DNA from: Argyresthia goedartella
Lineage: Eukaryota > Arthropoda > Insecta > Lepidoptera > Argyresthiidae
Assembly (NCBI GenBank): GCA_949825045.1
Contig: OX463835.1
Coordinates: 19,795,201-19,859,200, forward strand
Length of the DNA stretch: 64,000 bases
Direction of reading: 5' to 3'
The translations under genes and the position numbers were made by a program. The notes under the pieces are model-generated. The model saw only the letters and a list, made by a program, of their open reading frames with translations, searched no databases and was not told the DNA's origin. Positions 21,896 to 31,870 of the stretch are shown here, in pieces (positions within the stretch are counted from its first letter, which is position 1; each line of letters starts with the position of its first letter).

Positions 21896-22628
21896 ATAAG
21901 TCGGTCCGGACCGTAATAGTTCCAGGAGACATGACCGATCACGGAATGACATCGTTCCTGTCCGACTTGTCTAAATTAGTATACTTCACCTGTCCGGCAG
22001 AATCGGAACGACGAAGAGGAATGAGTACCGAGAGAAAGAGCCACTCCACGTGTCCGGCGAAGTCGGACGTCGCTCGGTGCGACGAGGAATCAGGAATGAG
22101 CCGATGCCGAACCGAGTTCAGCCGACCGCCTTATCCGACCGACTTCGCGTTTTCTCCGTCTCTTTTTCTCTTTCTGTCCCGATATACTGTGATATTTATC
22201 AAATATAGAGATTAAATTGAAAATTATGGACATGAAGCTTATGTCGAATATTTAAAAACAGTTGAAAATACAATACCTATATTTGCCAGATACATTATTA
22301 TCGTACGTAATATTCATTCGTGAAATAAGTAGGTATACAAAAATGTCGCACCGAAGGTGTGCCTTATGCCATTCAACTGTCCTAAGCCATACTCCGAGGA
22401 ACGAGACATGATAAAGATCAATGTTTATGTCTCGTTCCTCGGAGTATGGCTCCGTCCGACGCTGTGTCCCACTCGCGCACCGAGAAAGAGATCGTTGACT
22501 CCGGGAATGCGTTTCTCGGAGCCGGAGTATAGTATACTCCGCGGAGTATACTAACGGAACCATGTCCGCACCGAAGAAGACACATTCCGTGTCCGGTCCC
22601 TTCCAGGACAGGATTAACTGACCTCTAG
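21896..22628. mobile_element. GC-rich fold-back insertion with 11-bp flanking repeat
   Basis: TAGTTTACATT lies on both sides (about 21884-21895 and 22627-22637). The interior is rich in TCCGAC/GTCCGG motifs. It has a 25-bp inverted pair (22385-22409 and 22427-22451, core CTCCGAGGAACGAGACAT) and a 24-bp perfect palindrome at 22530-22553 (TAGTATACTCCG and complement). No domain was recognised in its short ORFs. Confidence 0.5.
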
Positions 22629-22649
22629 TTTACATTTCCATCGCCATTG

Positions 22650-23455
22650 GACATATAGAAACATCGCTGATCACTCGGGGTGTTCCGTGAAGAAAGTATT
22701 TAACGCTTTAAGACATTATAAACAACATAAGACTTCAGAAAATATTCTTAGAAGATGTCGCTTACGGAAGACCACACCGCGTGAGGACATGATGATTGTA
22801 CGTTTGGCTAAAGTTGGCCCTTTTAGAGGGTCAAATGACATAACAAAGGAAGTGTTCTCCCAAAATTATCATTGGAATGTGTCCGCAAAACTAGATCGAT
22901 TCGATTAGTCGAAAATAAACTGGAAAAATGGAAAAAAATATCTGTTTTCGGATGAAACGAAGATCTATATGATAAATTCTGATGGAAAACGAGACGTTCC
23001 TCGCACTACAAACCAAGCTTTGGATGCTAAGGAAAATGGGGGAAATATCAAAGTACGGGGTTGCTTTTCTGGTTACGGAATAGGTCTCGTGAGGAATATA
23101 AGGGGCACTGGATCAGTACCAGTATAAAGATATATGAGATGAAACCATGATTCCTTTTGCTGACGATAATCTCCCCGTTACATGGATATTCCAACAGGAT
23201 AACGATCTGAAACACATTGCTAACAGGCATATATCATGGAACAATCTCTGAGGGTATTAGATTGACCCGCAAACAGATTGCAATCCGATAGAATTTTATT
23301 GGTGCATTTTAAAGAAACAACTCTCGGATACCAAGTACAGAAATGCGCAGGCGCTTCATGACGGATTTGTGGAGGCATGGAGCAACATCCCTCTGGAAAC
23401 ATGCGAAAAACTCATAGTTCAACACTTGTTTAAAAACAAAATGTATTGGATTTGA
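22650..23455 (+). pseudogene. Tc1/mariner transposase remnant
   Basis: The three acidic regions of a DD34E transposase are readable in shifted frames: FSDETK with Asp at 22951, FQQDND with Asp at 23198, and NPIEFYW with Glu at 23291. The last pieces read EAWSNIPLETCEKLI and a terminal Asn/Lys-rich stretch with TGA at about 23452. The N-terminal part (VKKVFNALRHYKQHKT, RRCRLRKTTPRED) resembles the helix-turn-helix region. Several stops and frameshifts show it is dead. Terminal inverted repeats were not identified. Confidence 0.8.
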
Positions 23456-23612
23456 CGTTTGTTTTGAGGTTCAACGCTGTTTATATATATATTTTTTTGT
23501 AACACGTATAGAGTCAATGCCGCTGCGTTGTAAAGCTGTAATGGATAATCACGGCTATCCCACGACGTACAATTTTATTATTATTATATATCATACACCA
23601 CAAAACCTTTAA

Positions 23613-23868
23613 GGCTAGTATTTAATCGCACAGCAAAAATACTGATTTTCACAGCAAATGAGGGTCAGCAAGAATACTTTTTATGCATTAAATATTTTTG
23701 TTGTTCTTACATGTTCAACCTAATACGAAGGAATAAGGGGCTTAGCTTCGCTCACCCCCTTTACCCTTCACCTAAGCTACCGCAGTATTTTGCCCTGATA
23801 TTTGCTGTAAAAATCAGTATATGTACTGTGCAAATCAGTATTATTGAAGTGCAGTTTAATATTGCCCA
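23613..23868 (+). mobile_element. Family D MITE, type-i ends
   Basis: Left end GGCTAGTATTTAATCGCAC. Core GTTCTTACATGTTCAACCTA, CTTCGCTCACCCCC and CTAAGCTACCGCAGTATTTT. Right end TGCAAATCAGTATTATTGAAG. Confidence 0.75.
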
Positions 23869-24061
23869 ACCTCTAATGCCAAAAAAAAACCAATTCGGTA
23901 GCTTATTCTGAACATCATGGAACTGTGTTTCTAATAAGCTGACCACCACTGTATAGGTATTGCACAAACCAGAGCAAATCAATCAATTGAAACTGCTTTC
24001 CTTTCTCTTCCGTATTAGGTTTAAGTATGTAAATGTTAATAAATATGTAATAGCTAGTGCC

Positions 24062-24282
24062 TGCAAGTTTGTCTGCGTGCACCTAGGAATTATCATTAAC
24101 CTAGAAAACATTACCCGCCTACAAATGCAGTCGGATAAAAAGTATCCCATATGTTAATCTAGCTCATAAACTATCCGTGAGTTAAATTTCATTTAAAACC
24201 GTTTTAGCGCGATTGAGGCAGAAACACACAAACATCCAAACATCTAAACATCGCTACTTTCATATTTATAATATTAGTCGGA
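24062..24282 (+). repeat. LINE/SINE 3'-end repeat
   Basis: GGAATTATCATTAACCTAG, GCAGTCGGATAAAAAGTATC and the terminal TTATAATATTAGTCGGAT match 20500-20730. This end type is widespread in lepidopteran repeats. Confidence 0.55.
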
Positions 24283-24343
24283 TATTTATAAATATATTGT
24301 ACGTTGCCATATTTATGTATTACTTATATTATTTTTATTATAT

Positions 24344-24690
24344 TTTATCTACACACGTATCATAAACCGTCTTTACTACGTCCAAGAACCGCACGCTACG
24401 ACCATCATAATGATATACCACTTGGTAAAAACCCATTTCTTATCATATTATGACATTCAAATTTCGAACGCCGACGCCCGCCTGAGTGCCGCCCCTTGTT
24501 TGTCTGTGAAGTTGGCACTACTGAACAAGCTAAACAACTGCGGAGCAATGATCAATGCCACAATGCCGGTCGAACATGCGGTTCCTGAACACATCAAAGA
24601 GAGCTTATGATATGTGTGTAAATAAACTAGTGTATGTAACTGTACGTAATTAAATTAGGCATTATGTATCAGTCACATAAACTAATATTA
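24344..24690. mobile_element. Family F MITE, reverse unit
   Basis: Starts TTTATCTACACACGTATCAT and ends CAGTCACATAAACTA. Same arm type as 11991-12391. Just after it, 24765-24840 has TCTCTTTTAGAGATAAG, a LINE 3'-end-like piece. Confidence 0.7.
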
Positions 24691-25198
24691 TTAGTTAGGT
24701 TATTAGGTAGTTATTTAATTTATTGCACACCAGACTGCCCTTACTAGCAAGACATTTCTGAACTGTCTATAGGTTTTCTCGAGGAAATCTCTTTTAGAGA
24801 TAAGATCGCCTTTGCGCATAAGTTTTCATGTGTTTTTACTCATTGTGAAGGACGTCACGGTCGATCTCACATAACTATATAGTAAACACACGAAATTTCG
24901 AAAAATAATGGTGCCTAAGTGTGGACCTCCGCCGATCCCATCTGAGTGAGTGTTTGCGGGCTCGCGAGTGCCTTCCGATCGGGATTAAATCACTTTATTT
25001 AGTGCTATCACAGCTGTTTTTTATTATTGGTGTGTGTAGTTTTATATTCGCAAGTGACACATCCGCCGGTCGATATCTAAAACACCAGGCGACGAGTAGC
25101 ACCATCTAGTGTCAAGTAGCTTAACAAATTGAACTACTGACATCTACATCTGATCAGGAGAACTAAGAGCTCGGCACCCAATAGTCAAGAACCTCAAA

Positions 25199-26180
25199 AT
25201 GGGTAAGACCTGTGGCGCTTGCAGGAAATTTATTCCACCGGTAGGTGCCGCTACTTGTGCTGTTTGTCCAAACCTATTCCACAAACAATGTTTGGCAACC
25301 CCCGACTCGTTGACTATTTCTAAAGACTGGTTGTGTCCACTTTGCAAAAAGAACCAGAGAAGGGGTGACAACAGCAGCGCCCCGGTCGAGGATGTAATTG
25401 GGGCTAGTACTCCCCCGGCCGCCGCCCCCGCCCCCGCCGCCGCCGCCGCCCTTGCAATCACAAGCGCTGACGCCTCCGCCACCACCACCACCACCTCTCC
25501 ACTTCCTGGTGTGGCACGACAGACTCTCCTCACTCCGCACGTGGCATCTCCTGCGCCGGGTACTGACACTATTGTGGGCGAGCTGCGTGCCTATCGCACG
25601 GAGATGTTCGCGGTCACGATGATCAACGAGTGTATGGATGCCTTTGAACGACGTCTAGATGTAATAGAGCAAAGAGAGGTAGCAATCGGTGGGAACCAGG
25701 TGGCTGAATTGGAGAAGACGGTGGTTCAACTAAGGAGTGAATTAAATGAAAGGGACCAAGAGGCACTATCATCCGACCTCGACATCGGTCATCTTCCGGA
25801 AGCAGAGGGGGAAAACGTTCTGTTATCGTTCTGGCGGCGAAACTCGGAACTACTCTTGAGGAGCGTGATATCGTATTCGCTGAGAGAGTGGGTGCCATCA
25901 ATAGGACGGGGGCAGGCGTGGTTGAGGGGCGCGGACGCCGCGTTATCGTGCGGTTGGCGCGACGCAGCCTGCGTGACGAGCTACTTGCCGCGGCGCGCGT
26001 GCGTCTCATTTCAACCGGCAGCTCTTCTACCGGGTCCGGGAAGAGTGCCGCAAGCAGAACTGGCGGTACTCCTGGACGAAGAGAGGCCGCATCCACGCCC
26101 GCCAGGGCGACGGGAAGCAGGCGTACCCCTTCCTAACGGAGGCGGATGTCGCTCGCATTTTTCAGGCTGGCTTCGTTTGA
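25199..26180 (+). pseudogene. CR1 ORF1 protein with PHD finger and coiled coil
   Basis: An N-terminal C4HC3 PHD-type finger (CGACRKF, CAVCPNLFHKQC, WLCPLC) is followed by an Ala/Pro/Thr-rich linker encoded by GCC repeats at 25420-25450. A probable coiled coil comes next (AELEKTVVQLRSELNERD, about residues 165-185). The frame then shifts near 25850, and the C-terminal part (RRVIVRLARRSLRDELLAAA) continues in another frame up to about 26180, where FLTEADVARIFQAG-like sequence ends it. ORF1 proteins with PHD fingers are known from CR1-type LINEs; they bind nucleic acid in the retrotransposition particle. Start chosen at the first ATG before the finger. Confidence 0.8.
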
Positions 26181-26589
26181 ACGGTTTATTTACTCCGGTA
26201 CTCGTTTATTTGTAACCCTTTCATTATACTATTTATCTGTGTAGTACCTCACTATGTTATAGCCTTATGTTATTACACCTTTTGTTGAGTATATTATGTT
26301 CTGTTTTTAACAATATTTTTCAAGGGAAAGAAAAATTTTCAATGACACCTCAATTAAACAGCAGATTTGATTCTTTTTATTTACACAATTTTAATATTAG
26401 ATATACCATAAATTCACCTTGTTTATTTAAAAACTTACTTTATTGTATCACTATGTACTACACCTTTTTATTCAATAATCAAACCATGTCATGCAATCAA
26501 CCTGTTACATACATCGTACCTTCTTACCTACTTGCCTTGTATCGTTTTTATGACTTTCGCAAATTGTAGTTTTTGGTCAGTTAAAAATT

Positions 26590-26829
26590 GGTTTGATCAA
26601 CGCAGGTTCCCTCGGTACAAATCATGACAACCTAACGGCTTCGATTTTAAAGCACGACTTAGATATCTTAGCTGTAAACGAGACGTGGCTCAGTGCGGGT
26701 GAAGATGGACGCGCACCCGTCGTAGCGGGCTACCGCCTGAGGCACATCCCGCGGCCGCGTGAGGTACGCTCGCGCGGTGGCGGGGTCGGCTTCTACGTCA
26801 GGCATGGCACTGCCGTGCGCACCTGGGGG
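26590..26829 (+). pseudogene. CR1 ORF2 endonuclease, N-terminal piece
   Basis: INAGSLGTNHDNLTASIL, LDILAVNETWL and GGGVGFYVRHGTAV are typical of the start of the LINE apurinic endonuclease, including the catalytic Asn and Glu motifs. The frame is cut by the insertion beginning at 26836 and resumes at 30313. Confidence 0.8.
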
Positions 26830-27602
26830 GCGATCGCGGTAAAAAATATCAACCGAACCATAGCTGAACCATAACCGAAACACGACTTTATGGACTTTTC
26901 GTATCGCGCTAATGTTTTGACAGATGGTTGAACCGAAGTTCGATTGGAATTGGACCTTATCCGCTGTCAAACGAACGGTTTTGTTAAAGTTAGTGTGGAG
27001 CTACTTTTTCACGACCGTTTTAGAATTGTTGAGATGAAAAGTGGGTGAAAATCGTGAAATTGATGTATCTGGACTTTGGAAATGGCCTACAAGTGTGATG
27101 TAGCTATAGCGCGAGCCCAATCTAAAACAGAGAATCGGAGTTTATCAAGCGAAATTGACTGTCGAAGCAGTTAGCTTGTGGACACGTTAATTACTCAGTG
27201 GACCCTTAATTTGCCACCAACCAGTGCTTTGGATGTGGACACGAAGGTTAGTAACACTATACAAAGTACTAGAATGTATCACAACACTTTTATTTTTTTT
27301 GGACATGAACAATTTTTATTCTTTGTTTCCCAAAAACAGAACTAAGTGAGCTTAGTAACAGTGCTTACATTTTGTTTCAGGTACTGGTTGTTTAGCATTT
27401 TGCCTCAGGCTCCTACCAGACGATTGGATGAGAAAGCCGGAAACACTGTGTTTACCAGTCAAGTGTCTCCAAAATTGTAAAACAAGTCACCTTAGCATTC
27501 AACAAGCCAGAAACCTTAAATTTCCTCCCTTCAACAAACACAATCCCTTTCAACTTCGTGATAGGGAGCAAATTAAAAGGAAGTAAGTAACTATATATTA
27601 AC

Positions 27603-27755
27603 ATCATTCAATTCAATTCAAATCAGATTACATTTACCTAAGGCTGGGTATAGGCCTCCTCTTTACCACACTATCTACTCTGGTCCTGAGCCTCCCGCAG
27701 CCACTGCTTACCAGCCAGTGTCCATCTATCCGGTGGTCTGCCTAACTGCCTCATA
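27603..27755 (-). pseudogene. RTE-type LINE C-terminal tail
   Basis: On the minus strand DRWTLAGKQWLREAQDQS, then a stop, then GKEEAYTQP, the usual end of lepidopteran RTE-like reverse transcriptases. The tail is (AATTG)n-like near 27605. Confidence 0.65.
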
Positions 27756-27814
27756 CATCATACAATTCCTATTTATTAGTTTGCCTATCACAATTTATTT
27801 TAGATTATTACTTT

Positions 27815-27990
27815 TGGTTTGGTAATAAACAAAAAAAAGCATACCAAGATTGTGTGGCTTATAAGTTTAAATATATTACTGCACAAAACAGAGAATTCAA
27901 AAAAAAATATAAAGGAAAAAACATGTACAAAGGCGAGCTTATCTCTAACAGGAAATTTCTCCCAGAAAACCTTGATTGGAGGGGTAAAAA
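27815..27990 (-). repeat. LINE 3' UTR fragment
   Basis: The minus strand carries AGAGATAAGCTCGCCTTTGT, as near 44220 and 24790. This is a 3'-end sequence of CR1-like LINEs in Lepidoptera. Confidence 0.5.
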
Positions 27991-28228
27991 AGAAACTACA
28001 GGTAGAACTACATATGTGCACAACATTAAATACTACTACTTACCAATATCTACATAATACTAAAATATATATCATATACTAATATATTAAATACATACTA
28101 ATACATGCTTATACTTAGCATTGATGAGAAAGATAGTGTTCTTTCAAACAAACAATTTAAAAAAATGTAAGTTGACGGACTGTCTCTGATTTGATTTGAA
28201 GTTGTACTAATTATAATATAGGTATAGG

Positions 28229-28431
28229 ACAACCTCTGTGGTGCTGCTACCATGTACGGTTGTTGCCCTGCCTACCATGAGAGAGGTCCTGGGTTCAATC
28301 CCCGGCTGGGGATAAAGAAAACAAAACCCAGTCTTGTCATCGTTGTTTCTGGTTCCCACAACCCAGGGTACCCTAGTGTGGGGCCAGGAGCACTGTATGT
28401 GCCTGTATGTAAATGTTTATGTATAAATGTT
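28229..28431 (+). repeat. SINE family B
   Basis: Head with box B GGGTTCAATCCCC; body GTTTCTGGTTCCCAC and GTGTGGGGCCAGGAGCACTG; tail ATGTTTATGTATAAATG. It lies in the putative intron just before the Harbinger exon. Confidence 0.8.
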
Positions 28432-29529
28432 TATTATTTTCAGATTTTTCAAAAAGTACAGATTGCCAGGGGTTCTGGCTTGTGGAGATGGTACTCATAT
28501 GTCTATAGTTACCCCTAATGAACATGAGGAGAGATACTATAACAAAAAAGGGTGACATTCTATGAATGATATGATAGTAAGTCTATTGCCGGGAGCGCAA
28601 TTGTTGATAGATTAAGGACTAAAATAAATGATATTTAACTAGGTAAATTTGTTTTATTCATGTCTTGGTACTTAAGTTATTCTCACTTTAATTATTCTCA
28701 CATTAGAGACCTTTGCCCAGTAATGGGATATTATATGTCAGTAATAATAATTAAATATTTTTCACACACCTTCTCTTTGTTGGGTACAACACTGAAAAAA
28801 GAAATAATGTACAAGTTAGTAGAAATATTTTACATAAAACTATATAAGTATACTATACTTACATGATTGCATGAATTAATAAATTATAGCTAATATTTTC
28901 TACAGCATATTTACAGGAAAAGTAAACATGGTTTAGAAAACTCGTGGGGAAAATGTCATTAAAATTATACAAAGGGCACTTTTAAAATTAAAATTTATAT
29001 TAAGTAATGATTCAGGGCATATTTCCTACATAACTATATCCTACCCAAACTGATAGTAAAGTATAGAATCACCTGCTTCGTCAATCTATTATTTCACAAA
29101 TTCATTTGAAGGACTGCTATAGTATTAATACTATAGGGGTCTGAGCATTTTGCAGAGCAGCCTGGGAAGTCTGTGCAGCCTTTGCCCCAAGATGTTCAAC
29201 TTTCAATCCCATCACCTTGATACGTCCAACATGCTTATGCTGGCTGGAATATTAATAAAACAATTTGCTGTACATTTTCCTTTAGGATATGAAAACAATT
29301 AACATTGTTATTCTTATTTATCTAAACTTTGTACACCTTCTTACAAAAGCATTATATTCTGATAGGGACGAAGTTTAAGATAAAGAAAACTACATACCTT
29401 GATTCATTCCTTTGCAGTCCTAACTGCTCTAAAGGGGTTGAGGATGTCTGCGCACTCCCCCCACGGGTCAGGTCAACGAACCTCTTCCCGAAGAATCGCC
29501 TCTGTCCACACCTGTGGACAGGTCATGGT

Positions 29530-29990
29530 CAGAGTGTCGATAAGACTCCAACCCAGGTCATGGGATGGCCCTTGCGGGCGGTGGTCTTCACGTGGCGCTG
29601 GTATGCAGAGGGTGATCGCCGGCTAGGCAACCAGGTCGCGTGGCAGGCGACGGCGGTCGGGCTGGCGCGCGTGGTGCGGCGCCAGTTCGGCGATCTGCGG
29701 GTGTTATGACGAATCCGCACGCGCGAACATGCCCTTCGCCAGCCTCTGGACAAACTGGTTCTCGGTTTCCCATCTTAGGTCCCTCTGGATTGTCGCGTTC
29801 CTCACGTAGCGGGGGGCGCCGACGATGGTACGCACAGAGAGGTTCGCTTGGGCTCGGAATCTCCGTTTGTTCGTCTCCGAGCACAGGGCGTACCATGCTG
29901 GGGTCGCGTAGGGGAGGCGGGATCTCGCGTAGGACATGTAGATCCCGAGCTTCGCCCTCAGAGGGAGGCTGGAATACACTTATTTATAAA
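29530..29990 (-). pseudogene. Jockey-type LINE reverse transcriptase C-terminus
   Basis: The minus strand reads LRAKLGIYMSYARSRLPYAT, PAWYALCSE, QRLAKGMFARADSS, then a stop, then HPQIAELAPHHARQPDRRR. This is the standard C-terminal region of lepidopteran jockey-like elements. Truncated at both ends and nested in the Harbinger-like element. Confidence 0.75.
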
Positions 29991-30312
29991 GCTACATTTC
30001 TATCCACTTGAATCTTTTATCTGTAATTTTTCGTTCACCTAGTAAACACATCAAATTCCACGAATTCCCACCCAAGTGTGTTCAAAAATAGAGTAGTTAA
30101 CAACAAAAAGGCGAAATCGACGGTCGATTATACACAATCGATGCTACATCTCTAATGTTTTGATTACGACAATGGTTCGGATAAGGTTCAGCTTCGGTCT
30201 CCACTAAAACTTTAGCGCGATACCGAATTTCATTGAACCGAACCAAAGTTGAATTACAACTGGAACTGAACCAGAACCATACCTTTGACGTTCGTTGACT
30301 TTACAAAATAGC

Positions 30313-30622
30313 GCGATCAGCCCCCTGGCCTCACCCGGTGGATGCTCTTCACAAAGCCGTTGAGCAAATGTGGCTCACTATGACTCTCAATGGGAAGAAG
30401 CTCGCAATTGGCACGGCGTACAGACCACCCTGGATGGACGCAGATCTATTCTTTGACGCTTTAACGGACTCAATTAATTCGGTGCCAAGCTGTGATAATT
30501 TAATATTACTGGGTGATTTTAACATTGACCTGTTGCATACTACTGAAAACAAAACTGCAAAATTTCTTACTTTTCTCTCATGCCTAAATCTCTGTCAACT
30601 AGTTACATCGCCAACACACTTT
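30313..30622 (+). pseudogene. CR1 ORF2 endonuclease, middle piece
   Basis: Continues the endonuclease: KAVEQMWLTMTLNGKK, IGTAYRPPWMDADLF and LILLGDFNIDLL (catalytic GDFN). It is broken at the (AAT)n run at 30621, the 3' tail of a minus-strand LINE. Confidence 0.8.
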
Positions 30623-31028
30623 AATAATAATAATAATAATAATTTATTTAATTCTCAGATAATACAATCCATTATTGTTAGTAGTTAATTCATATTTTTA
30701 ATAAATAGTGTTAGTAGGACTTATTATTATTTACATGAATATTACGCCAGTGCTTCAGTAGGCGGCCATCACATCTGTCTGCGATCACTGCCAGTATGCT
30801 GTTACAGCTGGCGCGGAGTCTGGCGAGCGTTGAGGTGCAGCGCTTGCGTAACGTTGCATAGGAACAGTCGACGCGCGCCTCCGCGAACATCCCCGACGCA
30901 CTACACCACCGCGGCAGCCGCAGCAGCACCCTGAATGCGTTGTTGAATTGGACACGAAGGGTGCTGAAAGCTTTTTCCGAATAATCAGTTCACAGGCTGC
31001 AGGTGTAAAGCGATGTGCAGTACGCACA
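30623..31028 (-). pseudogene. LINE C-terminal fragment inserted in CR1
   Basis: The minus strand reads CAYCTSLYTCSL, TGA at 30990-30992, then SEKAFSTLRVQFNNAF, LRLPRWCSASGMFAEARVD and LLKHWRNIHV with a stop near 30711. A short 3' UTR with AATAAATT follows, then a (TTA)n tail. This C-terminus is common in lepidopteran LINEs; family members have Trp at the TGA. Confidence 0.75.
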
Positions 31029-31117
31029 TCTTGGTACTTACTCTACCAAGACCTTTCAGACTATAATTGACGTAGTTTGCTTGGATTTACAGACTAACAA
31101 GATATCTGTACAGCCAG
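31029..31117 (+). pseudogene. CR1 ORF2 endonuclease, last piece
   Basis: TKTFQTIIDVVCLDLQTNK continues the endonuclease after the LINE insertion. Homology is lost at the start of the ZC4H2 exon on the other strand. Confidence 0.65.
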
Positions 31118-31120
31118 CCA

Positions 31121-31271
31121 CTGCCTCAGCTCCTTTACATGGGACATTTTCTCCTGCTGCAGCATTTCCATCTCGCGCTTATACTGCTGCAGGCAGCAGC
31201 CCTCTTGGTCACAGGAGCGCACCTCGCTCACGATGCTGCACTTCAGACGCTCCAGTGTAATTGTTTTATTT
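31121..31271 (-). CDS. ZC4H2: ZC4H2 homologue, second coding exon (truncated)
   Basis: On the minus strand an acceptor GGTTTGCAG precedes 31271. The exon completes an Arg codon started by the upstream exon and encodes 50 further residues, beginning NKTITLERLKCSIVSE and ending YKREMEMLQQEKMSHVKELR followed by Q. This matches the coiled-coil part of ZC4H2, a nuclear zinc-finger protein involved in neural development. In the family the next residues are a conserved IHADIN segment. Here sequence after Q (at 31121) is unrelated and joins a CR1 fragment without a GT donor. Either the locus is cut by the transposon, or this is a partial duplicate that still retains its first intron. Confidence 0.75.
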
Positions 31272-31811
31272 CTGCAAACCACAACCAACATTGATTATTT
31301 ATTAAGGCTTATGTTATTATGTTTGTGACAGATGAGGCAGCTTGAGCAACTTTTGTTTAGCTTAAGCCAAACAGAACATTAAATCTGTCATCAGTAAACA
31401 GGCACATAATAGGTGTGTGAAGAGGAGGCAGATGGTCACCCAATTTTGTAAGTTGCCACACATCTTCATGTAGGGAAAGGTTGAATTGGCATTGATTAGT
31501 TGCTTACCTCATCATCATCGAAGAATTGTAGTAATTTAGTTATGGTGAGATGCGGTCTCTAGGTCGTCTTAGCAGATTATTTAGTTTTGTGAAGTTGTAG
31601 GGAAAATGTAATGATGGTTGGTATGGTTAATTATTCTATTGCATTTCTTAGAATAGGAATGACAAATCCAATATAATGCAATGATATTGGATTTGTGCTA
31701 AGCAGGGTAATAAAAGGGGTTTAGCAAGATAAATCGCAGAGGAGTCAAGTGGTTATTGATCCGAGTCCACAGGTGCGAGGGATTACTGTTTTCTAGGCAA
31801 ATATGAATCAC

Positions 31812-31870
31812 CTGATCTTTTTCATGGCTTCTAATTTGTGGTATATCTCGCGTTCGTTCTCAGCGGTCAT
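31812..31870 (-). CDS. ZC4H2: ZC4H2 homologue, first coding exon
   Basis: The minus strand starts with ATG at 31870 and encodes MTAENEREIYHKLEAMKKI plus two bases of an Arg codon, ending at a GT donor (CAG|GTGATT). ZC4H2 proteins begin with a short N-terminus, then EIMCKLE and IRNKT. The phase (2 nt) fits the exon at 31271 exactly. The 540-bp intron between shows this is not a processed copy. The gene lies antisense in the long intron of the Osiris-like gene. Confidence 0.75.

Larger units (their letters stand above)
27440..28611 (+). pseudogene. PIF/Harbinger transposase remnant
   Basis: A first coding piece (VSKIVKQVTLAFNKPETLNF, then a shift to QLRDREQIK) ends at a consensus donor, AA|GTAAGT, near 27582. 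The next exon follows TTATTTTCAG at 28444 and reads KKYRLPGVLACGDGTHMSI, then PNEHEERYYNKKG. DGTH carries the first catalytic Asp of the DDE domain and NKKG...HSMN is the conserved segment after it. A TGA at 28553-28555 stands between KKG and HSMN, where the family has an aromatic residue. The rest of the catalytic domain is not found. Splice phases across the intron agree. Confidence 0.7.
26836..30312. mobile_element. 3.5-kb PIF/Harbinger-like DNA element (with nested insertions)
   Basis: Flanked by GCGATC at 26830-26835 and 30313-30318. The ends are imperfect inverted repeats rich in GAACC motifs (GAACCATAGCTGAACCATAA on the left; complement of GAACTGAACCAGAACC on the right), and both carry TATCGCGCTAA. 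Inside is a Harbinger transposase exon, plus a SINE, an RTE tail and a jockey fragment. A 6-bp flank is unusual for Harbinger (normally 3 bp), so boundaries or superfamily may need revision. Confidence 0.5.
24905..31117 (+). mobile_element. CR1-like LINE split by two insertions
   Basis: The 5' UTR and ORF1 are at 24905-26180. ORF2 starts near 26590, is broken at 26835, resumes at 30313, is broken again at 30622 and resumes at about 31030-31117, where it ends against a ZC4H2 exon. The RT domain is absent. Order and frame of the pieces are consistent with one element. Confidence 0.75.

Noticed and set aside
25274..25622. Gly-rich and Pro-rich ORFs on both strands
   Set aside because: They are shadows of the GCC-repeat linker of CR1 ORF1; only the PHD-finger frame has recognisable domains.
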